In this document: positions 13,778 through 21,333 of the stretch, one piece after another | How the letters are laid out: each line of letters starts with the position of its first letter | Position numbering within the stretch: position 1 is the first letter of the stretch | Assembly: GCA_949959305.1 (NCBI GenBank) | Contig: CATLJA010000014.1 | Span: 1 to 32,179, forward strand | DNA from: an uncultured Oscillibacter sp. | GTDB lineage: Bacteria; Bacillota; Clostridia; Oscillospirales; Oscillospiraceae | DNA: 32,179 bases | Reading direction: 5' to 3' | Notes under the pieces: model-generated | The model's database searches: none | What the model saw: the letters and a program-made list of their open reading frames with translations, nothing else | What the model was told of the DNA's origin: nothing | Position numbers and translations under genes: made by a program

Positions 13778-14908
13778 TTATCCTTTTTGCTCCCGGATGG
13801 CGGTTCGGAACATCTCCTCCGTCTGCTGGATGGAGCGGTCCAGGGCGTACTGCTTGGCGTGCCCGGCGTAGCGCTTTCCCATCTCCTCCCGCTCCTCCGG
13901 GTGCTCAAACCACCAGTCGATTTTCTCCGCCAGGGCGGCGGCGTCCCCCGCGGGAAACAGGCTCCGCCCGTCCAGGGCGAACTGGGGCGTGGCGGAGCGG
14001 GGGGAATCCGCGATCACGGGCACCAGCCCGCAGGCAAACGCCTCCATGCAGCTCATGGCCTCAATCTCCGCGTCGGAGGTGTGGACGTACAGGTCCGCCA
14101 TGTGGAGAATCTCCAGCAGGCGGCCCGGCTCGTAGAACTCCATGACGGCGGGGTTCGGCAGCTTCTCCGCCAGGCGGCGGTACTTCTTCTCCAGGGGGCC
14201 CTTCCCCGCCAGAATCACCTGGATATCGTCCTTGTGGCGGCACTGGGCGCAGGCGTTAATCAGCACGTCCTGCCGCTTCTCCCCGGCGTAGCGGCCCACC
14301 ATCAGCACGTTGAACCTCCCCCGCATCCAGTCCTCCTGGGGACTGCGCCCGTAGGCGTACTGGGGGCTGATGCCGTTGGAGATGACGTGGAGCCGGGCGG
14401 TGTAGCCATGGTCCCGGAGCTGGTCCGCAATCATGTTGCTGGGACAGTGAATGTGGGTGAAGCGGTTGAAGAAGGTGTCCCGGAACTTGGTGTAAACAAA
14501 GTCGTTCACCCGCTTGCTGTTGCCCAGGTGGAGGGTGAAGGTGATGTTTTCCGGCTGGCAGTGGAAGGCCGCCGTGTGGGGAATGCCCAGGCGCTCCACG
14601 TGCTTGAGGCCCATAACGGCCAGGGGGGAGGGCATCATGAAATGCACCACGTCCGCCCAGGCCGCCGCCTTCTCGAAAACGTGCCTGTTGGGAATCGCCA
14701 GGCGCATCCCCTGGCTGGTGATAAGGTGCTCCACAATGGGGAGGAACCGCATCTGCCGGACGGCGTACTTGTAGTCCGTGGGCTTGCCGGTGGCAATAAC
14801 CCGGACCTCGTTTCCGTGCTCTTTCAAGGCGGCGGCAAAGCGGCGGGCGCTGATGGTGGTCCCGTTGTTGGCGTCGTCGAACTGGTCGATGACCAAGACG
14901 ATTTTCAT
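13778..14908 (-). CDS. family 4 glycosyltransferase (glycolipid synthase-like)
   Basis: 376 residues starting MKIVLVIDQFDD at ATG 14908; the frame is open upstream over the TSCPD gene but this start fits the family. A GT-B fold is indicated: N-terminal glycine/threonine loop NNGTTISARRFAAAL, AAFHCQPENITF in the middle, FNVLMVGRYAGEKRQDVL opening the nucleotide-sugar domain, and the retaining EX7E motif EIEAMSCME followed by AFACGLVPVIADS. Relatives transfer glucose or galactose from UDP-sugar to diacylglycerol at the inner face of the membrane. The acceptor here is inferred from resemblance. It lies 17 bases after the TSCPD gene. Confidence 0.85.
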   Translation of the reverse strand: MKIVLVIDQFDDANNGTTISARRFAAALKEHGNEVRVIATGKPTDYKYAVRQMRFLPIVEHLITSQGMRLAIPNRHVFEKAAAWADVVHFMMPSPLAVMGLKHVERLGIPHTAAFHCQPENITFTLHLGNSKRVNDFVYTKFRDTFFNRFTHIHCPSNMIADQLRDHGYTARLHVISNGISPQYAYGRSPQEDWMRGRFNVLMVGRYAGEKRQDVLINACAQCRHKDDIQVILAGKGPLEKKYRRLAEKLPNPAVMEFYEPGRLLEILHMADLYVHTSDAEIEAMSCMEAFACGLVPVIADSPRSATPQFALDGRSLFPAGDAAALAEKIDWWFEHPEEREEMGKRYAGHAKQYALDRSIQQTEEMFRTAIREQKG

Positions 14909-14925
14909 AGCGTTCGCCAGCCCTC

Positions 14926-15183
14926 TCAGCCCTGGGCCAGAATCTGCTCCAGCCCCAGGGCCAGCTGGTCCGGGCAGGAGGTGTTCTTGGGCCCGCAGCG
15001 GATGCCCTTCAGGCGGCGGACCGCCTCCCCGGCGGGCATGCCCTTCACCAAAGAGGCGATGCCCTGGAGGTTGCCGCTGCATCCGCCAATGACCCGGAGG
15101 TCCCGGATGACGCCCTGGTCGTCCAGGTCCACCTGCATTTCCCGGGAGCAGACGCCCCGGGGCTGGAAGGTATACGTATTCAT
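14926..15183 (-). CDS. TSCPD domain protein (TIGR03905 type)
   Basis: 85 residues from ATG 15183 behind AAAGGAG. The protein carries cysteines at VCSRE, GGCSGN, IRCG and the diagnostic TSCPDQL motif near residue 69. This domain also occurs at the C terminus of class II ribonucleotide reductases, but the short stand-alone family has no established function. The conserved cysteines suggest metal or redox binding. It is the first gene of a two-gene operon with the glycosyltransferase. Confidence 0.85.
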   Translation of the reverse strand: MNTYTFQPRGVCSREMQVDLDDQGVIRDLRVIGGCSGNLQGIASLVKGMPAGEAVRRLKGIRCGPKNTSCPDQLALGLEQILAQG

Positions 15184-15241
15184 AATCGCACGCACTCCTT
15201 TACACGCCGCCGCAAAGGGCGGACAGTCGTTTAACCTACAC

Positions 15242-15270
15242 AGCATAGCACAAAGGCGGAAAAAAGGCAA
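15242..15270 (-). promoter_or_regulatory. promoter of the TSCPD-glycosyltransferase operon
   Basis: Minus strand: TTGCCT (15265-15270), 17-base spacer, TATGCT (15242-15247). The -35 sits on the last bases of the upstream spoIIQ-like terminator. Confidence 0.55.
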
Positions 15271-15309
15271 GCCCCGCTTCCGGCCCTTGGCGGCGGGAAA
15301 GCGGGGCTT
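15259..15309 (-). terminator. terminator of the spoIIQ-like gene
   Basis: AAGCCCCGCTT (15299-15309 on minus) pairs with AAGCGGGGCTT (15269-15279), followed by GCCTTTTTT on the minus strand. Confidence 0.85.
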
Positions 15310-15314
15310 GAGGG

Positions 15315-16028
15315 TCAGCCTTTCAGGAATTCGCCGGGGTCCACCGCCTCCCCGTCCCGGGTGACGGAGAAGTGAAGGTGGGGGCTCTGGGCCGCCTCGG
15401 CGGAAGCGGTGGTCCCCACCGCGCCGATGATCTGCCCGGCGGTGACCAGGTCCCCGGGCTCCACCGTGGGCTTGGCCTGGAGGTTCGAGTACGTGGTGGC
15501 ATAGCCTCCCTCGTGGCCGATGACCACGGTGGTGCCCATCAGCGGGTGATCCTCCACCGAGGAGACGGTCCCGGCAGTGGCCGCCAGCACCGTGGTTCCG
15601 GGCTTGGCGGAGATGTCCACGCCGTCGTGGGTCCGCCAGTCCGCCAGAGTGGGGCTGTAGACCAGCTGGTCCACGGAAAAGGCCATCAGCACCTCGCCTT
15701 TCAGCGGCTCCACCACCAGGCGGGGGGGCTCCGCCATGACGGGGGTGTCGTCAACCTCCGCTTCCGGCATGACGGGGACAATCTCCACCTCTACCGGAGC
15801 GGGGGCGGACGCCTCCACCGGGGGCTCGTCCTCCTCCGGTTCGGGCTCCGGCTGGGGGACGTAGGCGTTTTCCACCGGGGCGCTGACCGCCGCCGGGGAC
15901 TCCTCCCGGACGGGCTCATCCCTGCCAAAGAGCAGGAACCAGCCGCTCACCGCCGCCGTAATCAGGCAGACGGCCAGCAGCAGGTAAAAGCCCGTGCCGC
16001 TGAGGACGGATTTCAGTTTGTGTTCCAT
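15315..16028 (-). CDS. spoIIQ: SpoIIQ-like M23 domain membrane protein
   Basis: 237 residues from ATG 16028 behind GGGAGGAA. One N-terminal membrane segment (about residues 14-34) is followed by a Glu/Pro/Val-rich extracytoplasmic linker to about residue 95, with a C-terminal M23 domain. The zinc ligands of M23 are kept: H134 and D138 (HDGVD) and H219 in HLH (217-219). The general-base position in the usual YxHL is Asn (YSNL, N182). SpoIIQ is made in the forespore under sigma-F and binds SpoIIIAH across the engulfing membranes. A sigma-F-like promoter precedes it. No spoIIIA gene is in view, so another M23 membrane protein remains possible. Confidence 0.72.
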   Translation of the reverse strand: MEHKLKSVLSGTGFYLLLAVCLITAAVSGWFLLFGRDEPVREESPAAVSAPVENAYVPQPEPEPEEDEPPVEASAPAPVEVEIVPVMPEAEVDDTPVMAEPPRLVVEPLKGEVLMAFSVDQLVYSPTLADWRTHDGVDISAKPGTTVLAATAGTVSSVEDHPLMGTTVVIGHEGGYATTYSNLQAKPTVEPGDLVTAGQIIGAVGTTASAEAAQSPHLHFSVTRDGEAVDPGEFLKG

Positions 16029-16063
16029 GCAGGAGTTCCTCCCTCTTTCAAATGTTCTGAGGG

Positions 16064-16093
16064 AAGTATGGACAGGGGCAGGGAAAATTATAC
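16064..16093 (-). promoter_or_regulatory. candidate sigma-F/sigma-G promoter of the spoIIQ-like gene
   Basis: Minus strand: GTATA (16089-16093), 15-base spacer, GTCCATACTT (16064-16073), which fits the sigma-F pattern GYATA-N15-GGNNANAHTR apart from its second G and last base. It begins about 30 bases before the start codon. The spacer also overlaps a hairpin (AGGGGCAG/CTGCCCCT) that may end the rsmI transcript. Confidence 0.55.
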
Positions 16094-16119
16094 TGCCCCT
16101 GCCCCCCATGGATTCGTTT

Positions 16120-16956
16120 TTATTTCCGCCGCTCCAGGGCGGCGGCGTAAAGCCCGTTCCGGCTGAGCCCGGTGTGCTCCGCAACTTCCCGGGCGGCGTC
16201 CTTCAGCCGCTCCCCGGCCTCCACCAGGGCCAGCACCCGGGCCGCGCCCTCCTCCAGGGTGACGCCCGCGTCCTCCCGGGGCTCCGCTCCCGCCACCACC
16301 AGGACGTACTCCCCCCGGGGGTCGTGGTCTTGGTAATACTCCGCCGCCTCGCCCAGGGTGCAGCGGCGGACCTCCTCGTGGAGCTTCGTCAGCTCCCGGC
16401 AGAGGGCGATTTTCCGGTCCGGGCCGAAGGCCTGGCAGAAGTCCGCCAGGGTGGGGCGGAGCTTGTGGGGCGCCTCGTGGAAAACCATGGTCCGGCTCTC
16501 GCCCCGCAGGCTCTCCAGATGCTCCCGGCGGCTGCGCTTATTGACGGACAAAAAGCCCTCGAAGGCAAACCGCCCCGTGGGCAGGCCGCTGAGCGCCAGG
16601 GCGTTCACCGCCGCGCAGCAGCCGGGGACGGCCGTCACCTCCACGCCGTTCTCCCCGCACAGGCGCACCAGCAGCTCCCCCGGGTCCGAGATGGCGGGGG
16701 TTCCCGCGTCGGTGACCAGGGCGCAGCTCTCCCCCGCCAAAAGCCGGGCCAGCACCGTCTGCCCAGCGGAGGCGGCGTTGTGCTCGTGATAGCTCACCAG
16801 GGACTTCTTAATCCGGAAGTGGTTCAGCAGCTTCAGGGACACCCGGGTGTCCTCCGCCGCGATGAAGTCCACCGCCGCCAGCGTCTCCACCGCCCTGGGG
16901 GACAGGTCCCCCAGGTTGCCGATGGGCGTGGCCACCAGGTACAGCGTTCCGCTCAT
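16120..16956 (-). CDS. rsmI: 16S rRNA (cytidine1402-2'-O)-methyltransferase
   Basis: 278 residues, a full-length RsmI. The tetrapyrrole-methylase fold is clear from the start LYLVATPIGNLGDLSPRA, the EDTRVS segment (about 35-40), the SAM loop SCALVTDAGTPAISDPG (about residues 75-91) and GFLSVNKRSRRE. It methylates the ribose of C1402 in the P-site region of 16S rRNA. A C-terminal helical tail ends GLSRNGLYAAALERRK. Its ATG overlaps the upstream methyltransferase stop by four bases (16953-16956). Confidence 0.96.
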   Translation of the reverse strand: MSGTLYLVATPIGNLGDLSPRAVETLAAVDFIAAEDTRVSLKLLNHFRIKKSLVSYHEHNAASAGQTVLARLLAGESCALVTDAGTPAISDPGELLVRLCGENGVEVTAVPGCCAAVNALALSGLPTGRFAFEGFLSVNKRSRREHLESLRGESRTMVFHEAPHKLRPTLADFCQAFGPDRKIALCRELTKLHEEVRRCTLGEAAEYYQDHDPRGEYVLVVAGAEPREDAGVTLEEGAARVLALVEAGERLKDAAREVAEHTGLSRNGLYAAALERRK

Positions 16957-17687
16957 AGCGGGGCCTCCTCTCGAAAATAAATGCGGTTCAGCTCCGCCGT
17001 GGGGGAGCCGTCGGGATTCTCCAAAACCAGCGGCGGCTCCATCCGCAGCCCCGGCCTCCCGCCCCGGCGGGCCTCCAGCAGAAGGAGGGAGGGGGCGCGC
17101 TCCGGCCGGACGCAGGCCGGGCGCAGCCGCTTGAGCTCCAGCCCCTCCCGCCGGAGGGCGCAGGCAAGGTCCGCCAGCCGCTCCGGCTTGTGGACCAGGC
17201 AGAGGCTCCCGCCCCAGCGCAGAAGCCGGGCGGCGGCCCGGCAGACATCCTCCAGGGTGCAGGACGCCTCCGTCCGGGCAATCCGGCGGGCCTCCCTCTT
17301 GGGCGCGGGGCCGCCGGAGGGGGGAAAATAGGGCGGGTTGCAGACGGCCAGGTCAAAGCTCCCGGCGGGCAGGGCGGTCTCCCGCAAATCCTCCAGCCGG
17401 AAGCGCAGCCGATCCGCCAGGCGGTTTTCCACCGCCGCCAGCTCCCCCAGCCGGACGGCCTCGGGCTGGATGTCCAGGCCCGTCACCGTGATTTCTCCCT
17501 GCCTCTGAAGAAGCAGCAGCCCCAAAAGCCCCGTACCGCAGCCCAGATCGCACACCCGCATTCCCGGCTTCAGCTTCGGCAGGGAGGCGAGGAGAAAGCT
17601 GTCCAGCCCCGGCGGGAACTGCCCGTTCCCATAGACGAAGCGGAGTCCGCCGGGGCGCAGCTCCTCCCACCGCGGCCCGCCCGTCAC
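16953..17687 (-). CDS. class I N6-adenine methyltransferase, tRNA1(Val) A37 type (YfiC/TrmN6-like)
   Basis: 244 residues beginning at GTG 17687, whose GTG overlaps the Nudix stop (TGA at 17684-17686). The body has the SAM motif VCDLGCGTGLLGLLLLQ (about 53-69), motif II TGLDIQPEA, and the catalytic motif IV NPPYFPP (about 125-131), typical of N6-adenine methylation. The N-terminal RFVYGNGQFPPGLDSFLLA block is a YfiC/TrmN6 marker. It likely modifies tRNA. It is coupled on both sides, forming Nudix-methyltransferase-rsmI. A weak Shine-Dalgarno for the GTG makes reinitiation the likely mode. Confidence 0.88.
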   Translation of the reverse strand: MTGGPRWEELRPGGLRFVYGNGQFPPGLDSFLLASLPKLKPGMRVCDLGCGTGLLGLLLLQRQGEITVTGLDIQPEAVRLGELAAVENRLADRLRFRLEDLRETALPAGSFDLAVCNPPYFPPSGGPAPKREARRIARTEASCTLEDVCRAAARLLRWGGSLCLVHKPERLADLACALRREGLELKRLRPACVRPERAPSLLLLEARRGGRPGLRMEPPLVLENPDGSPTAELNRIYFREEAPL

Positions 17688-18253
17688 CGGGCGGGCGGGA
17701 ACGCCGCCAGCTTCCCGTTCAGCTTGGAGTAGATCCGCTTTTGAACCCAGGGCTCCGTGGAGGCGGCGACGGCCTCCTCCAGCCCGAACCAGCCCACCCG
17801 GCTGTTCTCGCCGGGCCTGCACCGCACCGGGGCGGCGGGGTCCGCCTCCAGGAGGAAGGTGACGTTCAGGTGAAGGTGGGAGGAGACGTACCGCCCCTGC
17901 TTCTCGTGGCCGTCCACCGTCAGGATTTCCAGGGAGTAAAGCTCCCGGGACACGGGCCGGACCTCCTCCAGGCCGCTTTCCTCCCGCACCTCCCGGAGGG
18001 CCGTGGCGAGCAGGTCCCGCTCCCCGTCGGCGTGTCCTCCCAGCCAGGCCCAGGAGTTATAAATATTGTGATAGGCCAGCAGCGCCCGGTCCCGCTCCGG
18101 GCTGACCACCCAGGCGGAGGCCGTCCAGTGGGCCGGGTCCTCCCGCCCCCAGGCAGCCTGTCCGCTCTCCAAAAGGCGGAGCATCGCCTCCCGGTCCCGC
18201 TCCTCCTGCTCATTCCAGGGGCAAAACGCCCTCAGCCGGGCAATCAAATCCAT
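17684..18253 (-). CDS. Nudix hydrolase
   Basis: 189 residues from ATG 18253 behind GGGGAGGG; the frame continues to 18367 without a site. The Nudix box is present, spanning GGHADGE to REVREESGL (about residues 92-115); the space between the first Glu and the REVREE segment is one residue longer than the standard motif, as I recall from relatives with a GGHADGE opening. WVVSPERDRALLAYHNIYNSWAW precedes it. It would hydrolyse a nucleoside diphosphate derivative or similar phosphate anhydride; the substrate is unknown. Confidence 0.88.
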   Translation of the reverse strand: MDLIARLRAFCPWNEQEERDREAMLRLLESGQAAWGREDPAHWTASAWVVSPERDRALLAYHNIYNSWAWLGGHADGERDLLATALREVREESGLEEVRPVSRELYSLEILTVDGHEKQGRYVSSHLHLNVTFLLEADPAAPVRCRPGENSRVGWFGLEEAVAASTEPWVQKRIYSKLNGKLAAFPPAR

Positions 18254-18289
18254 ATTCCGTCCCTCCCCGCCGGTTTTGTCGGCGGCTCT

Positions 18290-18298
18290 ATCATACCA
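18290..18298 (-). promoter_or_regulatory. extended -10 promoter of the Nudix operon
   Basis: Minus strand: TGG-TATGAT with TATGAT at 18290-18295, an extended -10; the -35 (TTTCCC at about 17 bases) is poor. Confidence 0.45.
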
Positions 18299-18467
18299 CA
18301 GTCCGCCCAAAAGGGAAAGCGCCAAAATTCCCGTTCCCGCTTCTTTGCGGGAGGGTAATTTTCTCAAGTTTTCCCACCCCTGCGCGCCCGGCCCGGAGGC
18401 AAAGCGCGGCCCCCGCCGCGCGGAACTTGGTAGAAAGCCCCCGAAAAAAGTAAAAAATGCACAATAT

Positions 18468-18494
18468 ATAGGGTTTGCCTCAGAAAACGAGAAT
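18468..18494 (+). promoter_or_regulatory. candidate sigma-H promoter of spo0A
   Basis: ATAGGGTTT (18468-18476) resembles the sigma-H -35 RWAGGANNT with one mismatch, and AGAAT (18490-18494) matches the -10 HGAAT, at a 13-base spacing. The rest of the 18254-18467 gap shows only the Nudix promoter and GC-rich sequence with no gene. Confidence 0.5.
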
Positions 18495-18496
18495 TA

Positions 18497-18503
18497 TGTC
18501 GAA
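18497..18503 (+). promoter_or_regulatory. 0A box (Spo0A binding site)
   Basis: Exact TGTCGAA heptamer, lying between the candidate sigma-H and sigma-A promoters of spo0A. This suggests autoregulation. Confidence 0.65.
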
Positions 18504-18532
18504 GAAAACTTCTGTTTTTTTGTAATCTCATC

Positions 18533-18561
18533 TTGAAAAATCTGGAAATTTATGCTATTTT
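18533..18561 (+). promoter_or_regulatory. sigma-A promoter of spo0A
   Basis: TTGAAA (18533-18538), 17-base spacer, TATTTT (18556-18561); the surrounding DNA is markedly AT-rich against a GC-rich background. Confidence 0.6.
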
Positions 18562-18571
18562 ATAAAAAACG

Positions 18572-18601
18572 AGCTGAGAGTGTCAGCACGCTCTGTCAGC
18601 T
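18572..18601 (+). promoter_or_regulatory. hairpin in the spo0A leader
   Basis: AGCTGA (18572-18577) pairs with TCAGCT (18596-18601), with further inner pairing AGAG/CTCT. It precedes the AGGAAAGG ribosome binding site and has no T run, so it is not a terminator. Confidence 0.45.
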
Positions 18602-18629
18602 GATCAAGTAGGAAAGGTTTGGAATCATC

Positions 18630-19400
18630 ATGGATAATCAAAGGACTGTGCTTCTGGCGGACGCCAGCGAGGAGTTCCGCGCAATGCTGCAGGAGGCCAT
18701 CGAGCAGGCCGGTGAGTTTACCGTGGCGGCTTCCACTGGAGACGGACGGGAGGCCCTGCGGCTCATCGGAGAGCAGAGGCCGGACCTCCTGCTGACGGAT
18801 GTGGCTCTGCCGGGACTGGACGGGCTGGGCCTTATCAAGACGCTGAAGGAACAGGGCGGCCACTGCCCTAAGACCATCATCGTCTCCGCCTTCTGCGGAA
18901 CCCAGGTTCTGGCGGACGCGGAAAAGCTGGGCGTGTGCTATTACCTGCCCAAGCCCTGCGAGCCCGCCTCCCTGCTGGAGCGGATGCGCGGCATTTTTGA
19001 AACGCCCTCCTCCCCGGAGCTGAGGGTCCACGCCCTGCGGAACACCGTCACCGCCGTCATTCACGAAATCGGCGTTCCCGCCCACATCAAGGGCTATCAA
19101 TACCTGCGGGAGGCCATCATCATCGCGGTGAACGACATGGAGGTCATCAACGCCGTCACCAAGGTGCTCTATCCCGCCGTGGCCAAGCGCTTCGGCACCA
19201 CGCCCTCCCGGGTGGAGCGGGCCATCCGCCACGCCATTGAGGTGGCCTGGGACCGGGGCGACCTGGAGACGCTGCAGAAGTATTTCGGCTACACCGTGTC
19301 CAACACCAAGGGCAAGCCCACCAATTCGGAGTTCATCGCCATGATTGCGGACCGGCTGATGCTCAGCGGGGACAGCTGGGTGCTGAAGGACCGGGGCTGA
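18630..19400 (+). CDS. spo0A: sporulation master regulator Spo0A
   Basis: 256 residues from ATG 18630 behind AGGAAAGG. The receiver domain (1-115) has phosphoacceptor D57 in [14 protein letters not shown]86 in IIVSAF and K108 in YLPKP. The opening acidic pocket reads LADASEE, with only D11 where most Spo0A proteins have Asp-Asp. The C-terminal Spo0A effector domain is highly typical: [30 protein letters not shown] and [10 protein letters not shown] as recognition helix, then [18 protein letters not shown]. Phosphorylated Spo0A starts sporulation. The usual neighbour spoIVB is absent. The gene has its own promoters and terminator. Confidence 0.97.
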   Translation: MDNQRTVLLADASEEFRAMLQEAIEQAGEFTVAASTGDGREALRLIGEQRPDLLLTDVALPGLDGLGLIKTLKEQGGHCPKTIIVSAFCGTQVLADAEKLGVCYYLPKPCEPASLLERMRGIFETPSSPELRVHALRNTVTAVIHEIGVPAHIKGYQYLREAIIIAVNDMEVINAVTKVLYPAVAKRFGTTPSRVERAIRHAIEVAWDRGDLETLQKYFGYTVSNTKGKPTNSEFIAMIADRLMLSGDSWVLKDRG

Positions 19401-19411
19401 GGCCCCGCGGG

Positions 19412-19446
19412 AAAGAGGAGAGGCAAAGCGCCTCCCCTCTTTTTAT
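19412..19446 (+). terminator. spo0A terminator
   Basis: AAGAGGAGAGGC / GCCTCCCCTCTT stem (one mismatch, AAAGC loop) followed by TTTTT. Confidence 0.85.
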
Positions 19447-19454
19447 ATCTCCGG

Positions 19455-20861
19455 TTATGCCTCCGGCCCCAGGCGGGCGGTGATTCGGGCCACCCGCTCC
19501 TCCGTGGGCTCCGTGTTCCCAAGGTCCACCTCCGCCACCCGGCCCGGCCAGACCAGAAGCCAGGCGTTGGACGGATGGTCGTTGTAGTACCGCCGGTAGG
19601 CCGCCTCCGCCCCCCAGGGGGCCGGGTCCTCCGGGACATAGCGGCGGGTCAGGAGGGTCATACCCCCGAACCGCGCCTCGCCGTCCTCCAGGCGCTCCTC
19701 CAGCAGCGCCTCCCGGAGGCCGGGGGAGCGGGGCTCCCAGAGGGTGTAGCTCAGGCCGCAGACCTTGGGCCCGTCTCCCAGGAGGGCCGTCTCGGTGTAA
19801 TCCCGCGCCGGGAGGAAGAAGGAGCCCTCCCGGTACAAACGGCGGCGGACGTGGTCATAGCGCTCCCCGGTGAGCTCCGCCAGGGTGAGGGGAACGTCCT
19901 CCCGGGGGGAGACGTCCCACTCCCGGCCCCGGTATTCATAGGTCTCTCCGGAGTCTATGCCGAACCAGTCGAAGCGGATGGCCCCGAAGGTCAGCCCGCC
20001 GATAAGGGCAAAGGCCAGGGCGAAGTCCACCGCCAGCGTGACGGCCATGTTGACGCCCTTGGAGGCCTTCCGCTTCCGAAGCAGAGCCGTGGTCCGCCGG
20101 ACCAGGAAAACCAGCAGGACAAGCAGGGCGGCATATACCACGTAAAAGAGCGCCATGCCCCGGTTTCCGGCAAAAAGCTCCGCCAGCAGATACGCCGCCA
20201 CCAGCGCCCTCGTCAGAATCAGCCCGGCGCGGCTGACCCGCCGGCAGCCCCGGCCCAGGGGGAGGCAGGCTCCGCCGTCCTCAATGGCGCGGCGGGAATT
20301 TTTCCTCCAGCAGTAATAGTGGAGCAGGGTATAGGCCTGCACGATTGTCAGCAGCAGGAACAGCGTCCCGGAGAGCAGGCGGGCGTTGCTGGAAAGCAGC
20401 CGGAACACCCTTCCCGTAACCAGGGAGGACACCAGGGAACAGGACATCAAAAGCCCTATCGCCAGCAGGACGGTGTTGACGGGGAGAAAGTTCCTTTTCA
20501 TGGAACGGTGAATGTTTTCAAGCCGCAGGGCCTCGTCCGTCTCCAGGGGAACGGCGTTTTCGTCCTCCGTGGAGAAAATCTGGGCCTGAGCCCAGTCGGA
20601 TGCCTTTTCCCACCCGGCGGCGGCGCAGAGCTCCTCCAGGGACCGCTGTCCCTCCGTGGGGCCGGGATTGAACTGGGAGGCCCCGTCGTTGTAGGTGACG
20701 GCGTAGCGGACCTTGGCCGGCTCCGCCCGGCGGTACCTCCAGAAGCTGTTTCCCGCCTCCTCCAGCCGCCAGCCCCTGGCGGCCATGGCGGCGAGATGCT
20801 CCTCCACGCCCCGGTAGTCGTAGAGGCAAAAGGTATTCCGGCTGTATTTCACATTCTTCAT
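19455..20861 (-). CDS. DUF2812 domain membrane protein
   Basis: 468 residues from ATG 20861 behind GGAAGGAGGG; the frame is open upstream across the PadR gene but overlaps it. The N-terminal DUF2812 pattern is seen: KYSRNTFCLYDYRGVEEHLAAMAARGWRL is the conserved opening, then FWRYRRAEP, VTYNDG and the LCAAAGWE block, to about residue 115. Then come five or six membrane segments from about 125 to 300, and an extracytoplasmic C-terminal domain. Function is unknown; such genes are usually paired with a PadR regulator, as here (ATGA overlap 20858-20861), and may form an envelope stress module. Confidence 0.85.
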   Translation of the reverse strand: MKNVKYSRNTFCLYDYRGVEEHLAAMAARGWRLEEAGNSFWRYRRAEPAKVRYAVTYNDGASQFNPGPTEGQRSLEELCAAAGWEKASDWAQAQIFSTEDENAVPLETDEALRLENIHRSMKRNFLPVNTVLLAIGLLMSCSLVSSLVTGRVFRLLSSNARLLSGTLFLLLTIVQAYTLLHYYCWRKNSRRAIEDGGACLPLGRGCRRVSRAGLILTRALVAAYLLAELFAGNRGMALFYVVYAALLVLLVFLVRRTTALLRKRKASKGVNMAVTLAVDFALAFALIGGLTFGAIRFDWFGIDSGETYEYRGREWDVSPREDVPLTLAELTGERYDHVRRRLYREGSFFLPARDYTETALLGDGPKVCGLSYTLWEPRSPGLREALLEERLEDGEARFGGMTLLTRRYVPEDPAPWGAEAAYRRYYNDHPSNAWLLVWPGRVAEVDLGNTEPTEERVARITARLGPEA

Positions 20862-21241
20862 TTCGCTCCCTCCTTCCAATTCCCCGGCCGGGCGGCGGGG
20901 GATTCCCGTTCGCCGCCCGGAGGCGCGCCCCCGCCTTCCATGCAGGCTTTGTAGTCCTCCGTCAGGGCCAGCAGGCGGCGGTACTCCGCCTCCAGGGTCT
21001 CCCGGCCCTTGTCCGTAATCCGATAGCTCCGCTTTCGGCCCGACGCCCCGGTTTCCCGAATCATCCCCGCCTGCTGGAAGCTGTCCAGAAGGTTGTACAG
21101 GGTCCCGGGGCCCAGAACCACCCGCCCCCTGGTCAGGGCCGGCACCCGGGCCATCACGTCCGCGCCGCAGCACTCCTCCCGCAGGGAGAGGAGAATGTAA
21201 AACATGGGCTCCGTCAAGGTCTGGAACTTCTCTCTCGCCAC
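20858..21241 (-). CDS. PadR family transcriptional regulator
   Basis: 127 residues from GTG 21241, set by GGAGG 7 bases upstream; a TTG 15 bases further up lies on the site itself and is rejected. The PadR winged-helix is clear: LTEPMFYILLSL at the start, TRGRVVLGPGTLYNLLDSFQQAGMI recognition helix region, and the wing RKRSYRITDKGRETLEAEYRRL. A Gly/Pro/Glu-rich tail follows. PadR proteins repress the adjacent membrane-protein operon and are released by ligands or envelope drugs. Two identical 14-base repeats in the promoter are probable operators. Confidence 0.92.
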   Translation of the reverse strand: MAREKFQTLTEPMFYILLSLREECCGADVMARVPALTRGRVVLGPGTLYNLLDSFQQAGMIRETGASGRKRSYRITDKGRETLEAEYRRLLALTEDYKACMEGGGAPPGGERESPAARPGNWKEGAK

Positions 21242-21254
21242 GCCGCCGCCTCCC

Positions 21255-21311
21255 AATATCGAATATCGTTATTACTGAATACAGTATAATATCGAATATC
21301 GACATTGTCAA
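21255..21311 (-). promoter_or_regulatory. PadR-DUF2812 promoter with duplicated operator
   Basis: Minus strand: TTGACA (21306-21311), 17-base spacer, TATACT (21283-21288). The 14-base word AATATCGAATATCG (plus strand) occurs at 21255-21268 and 21288-21301, 33 bases apart centre to centre. One copy fills the -35/-10 spacer, the other lies just before the ribosome binding site. PadR binding at both would block transcription. Confidence 0.78.
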
Positions 21312-21333
21312 GGGCCAGAGGAAAAATCCAGTT

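Noticed and set aside
13265..15364. Long plus-strand frame over the glycosyltransferase region
   Set aside because: It is antisense to the cwlJ-like, glycosyltransferase and TSCPD genes; composition is low-complexity Gly/Val/His/Pro as expected of a shadow frame.
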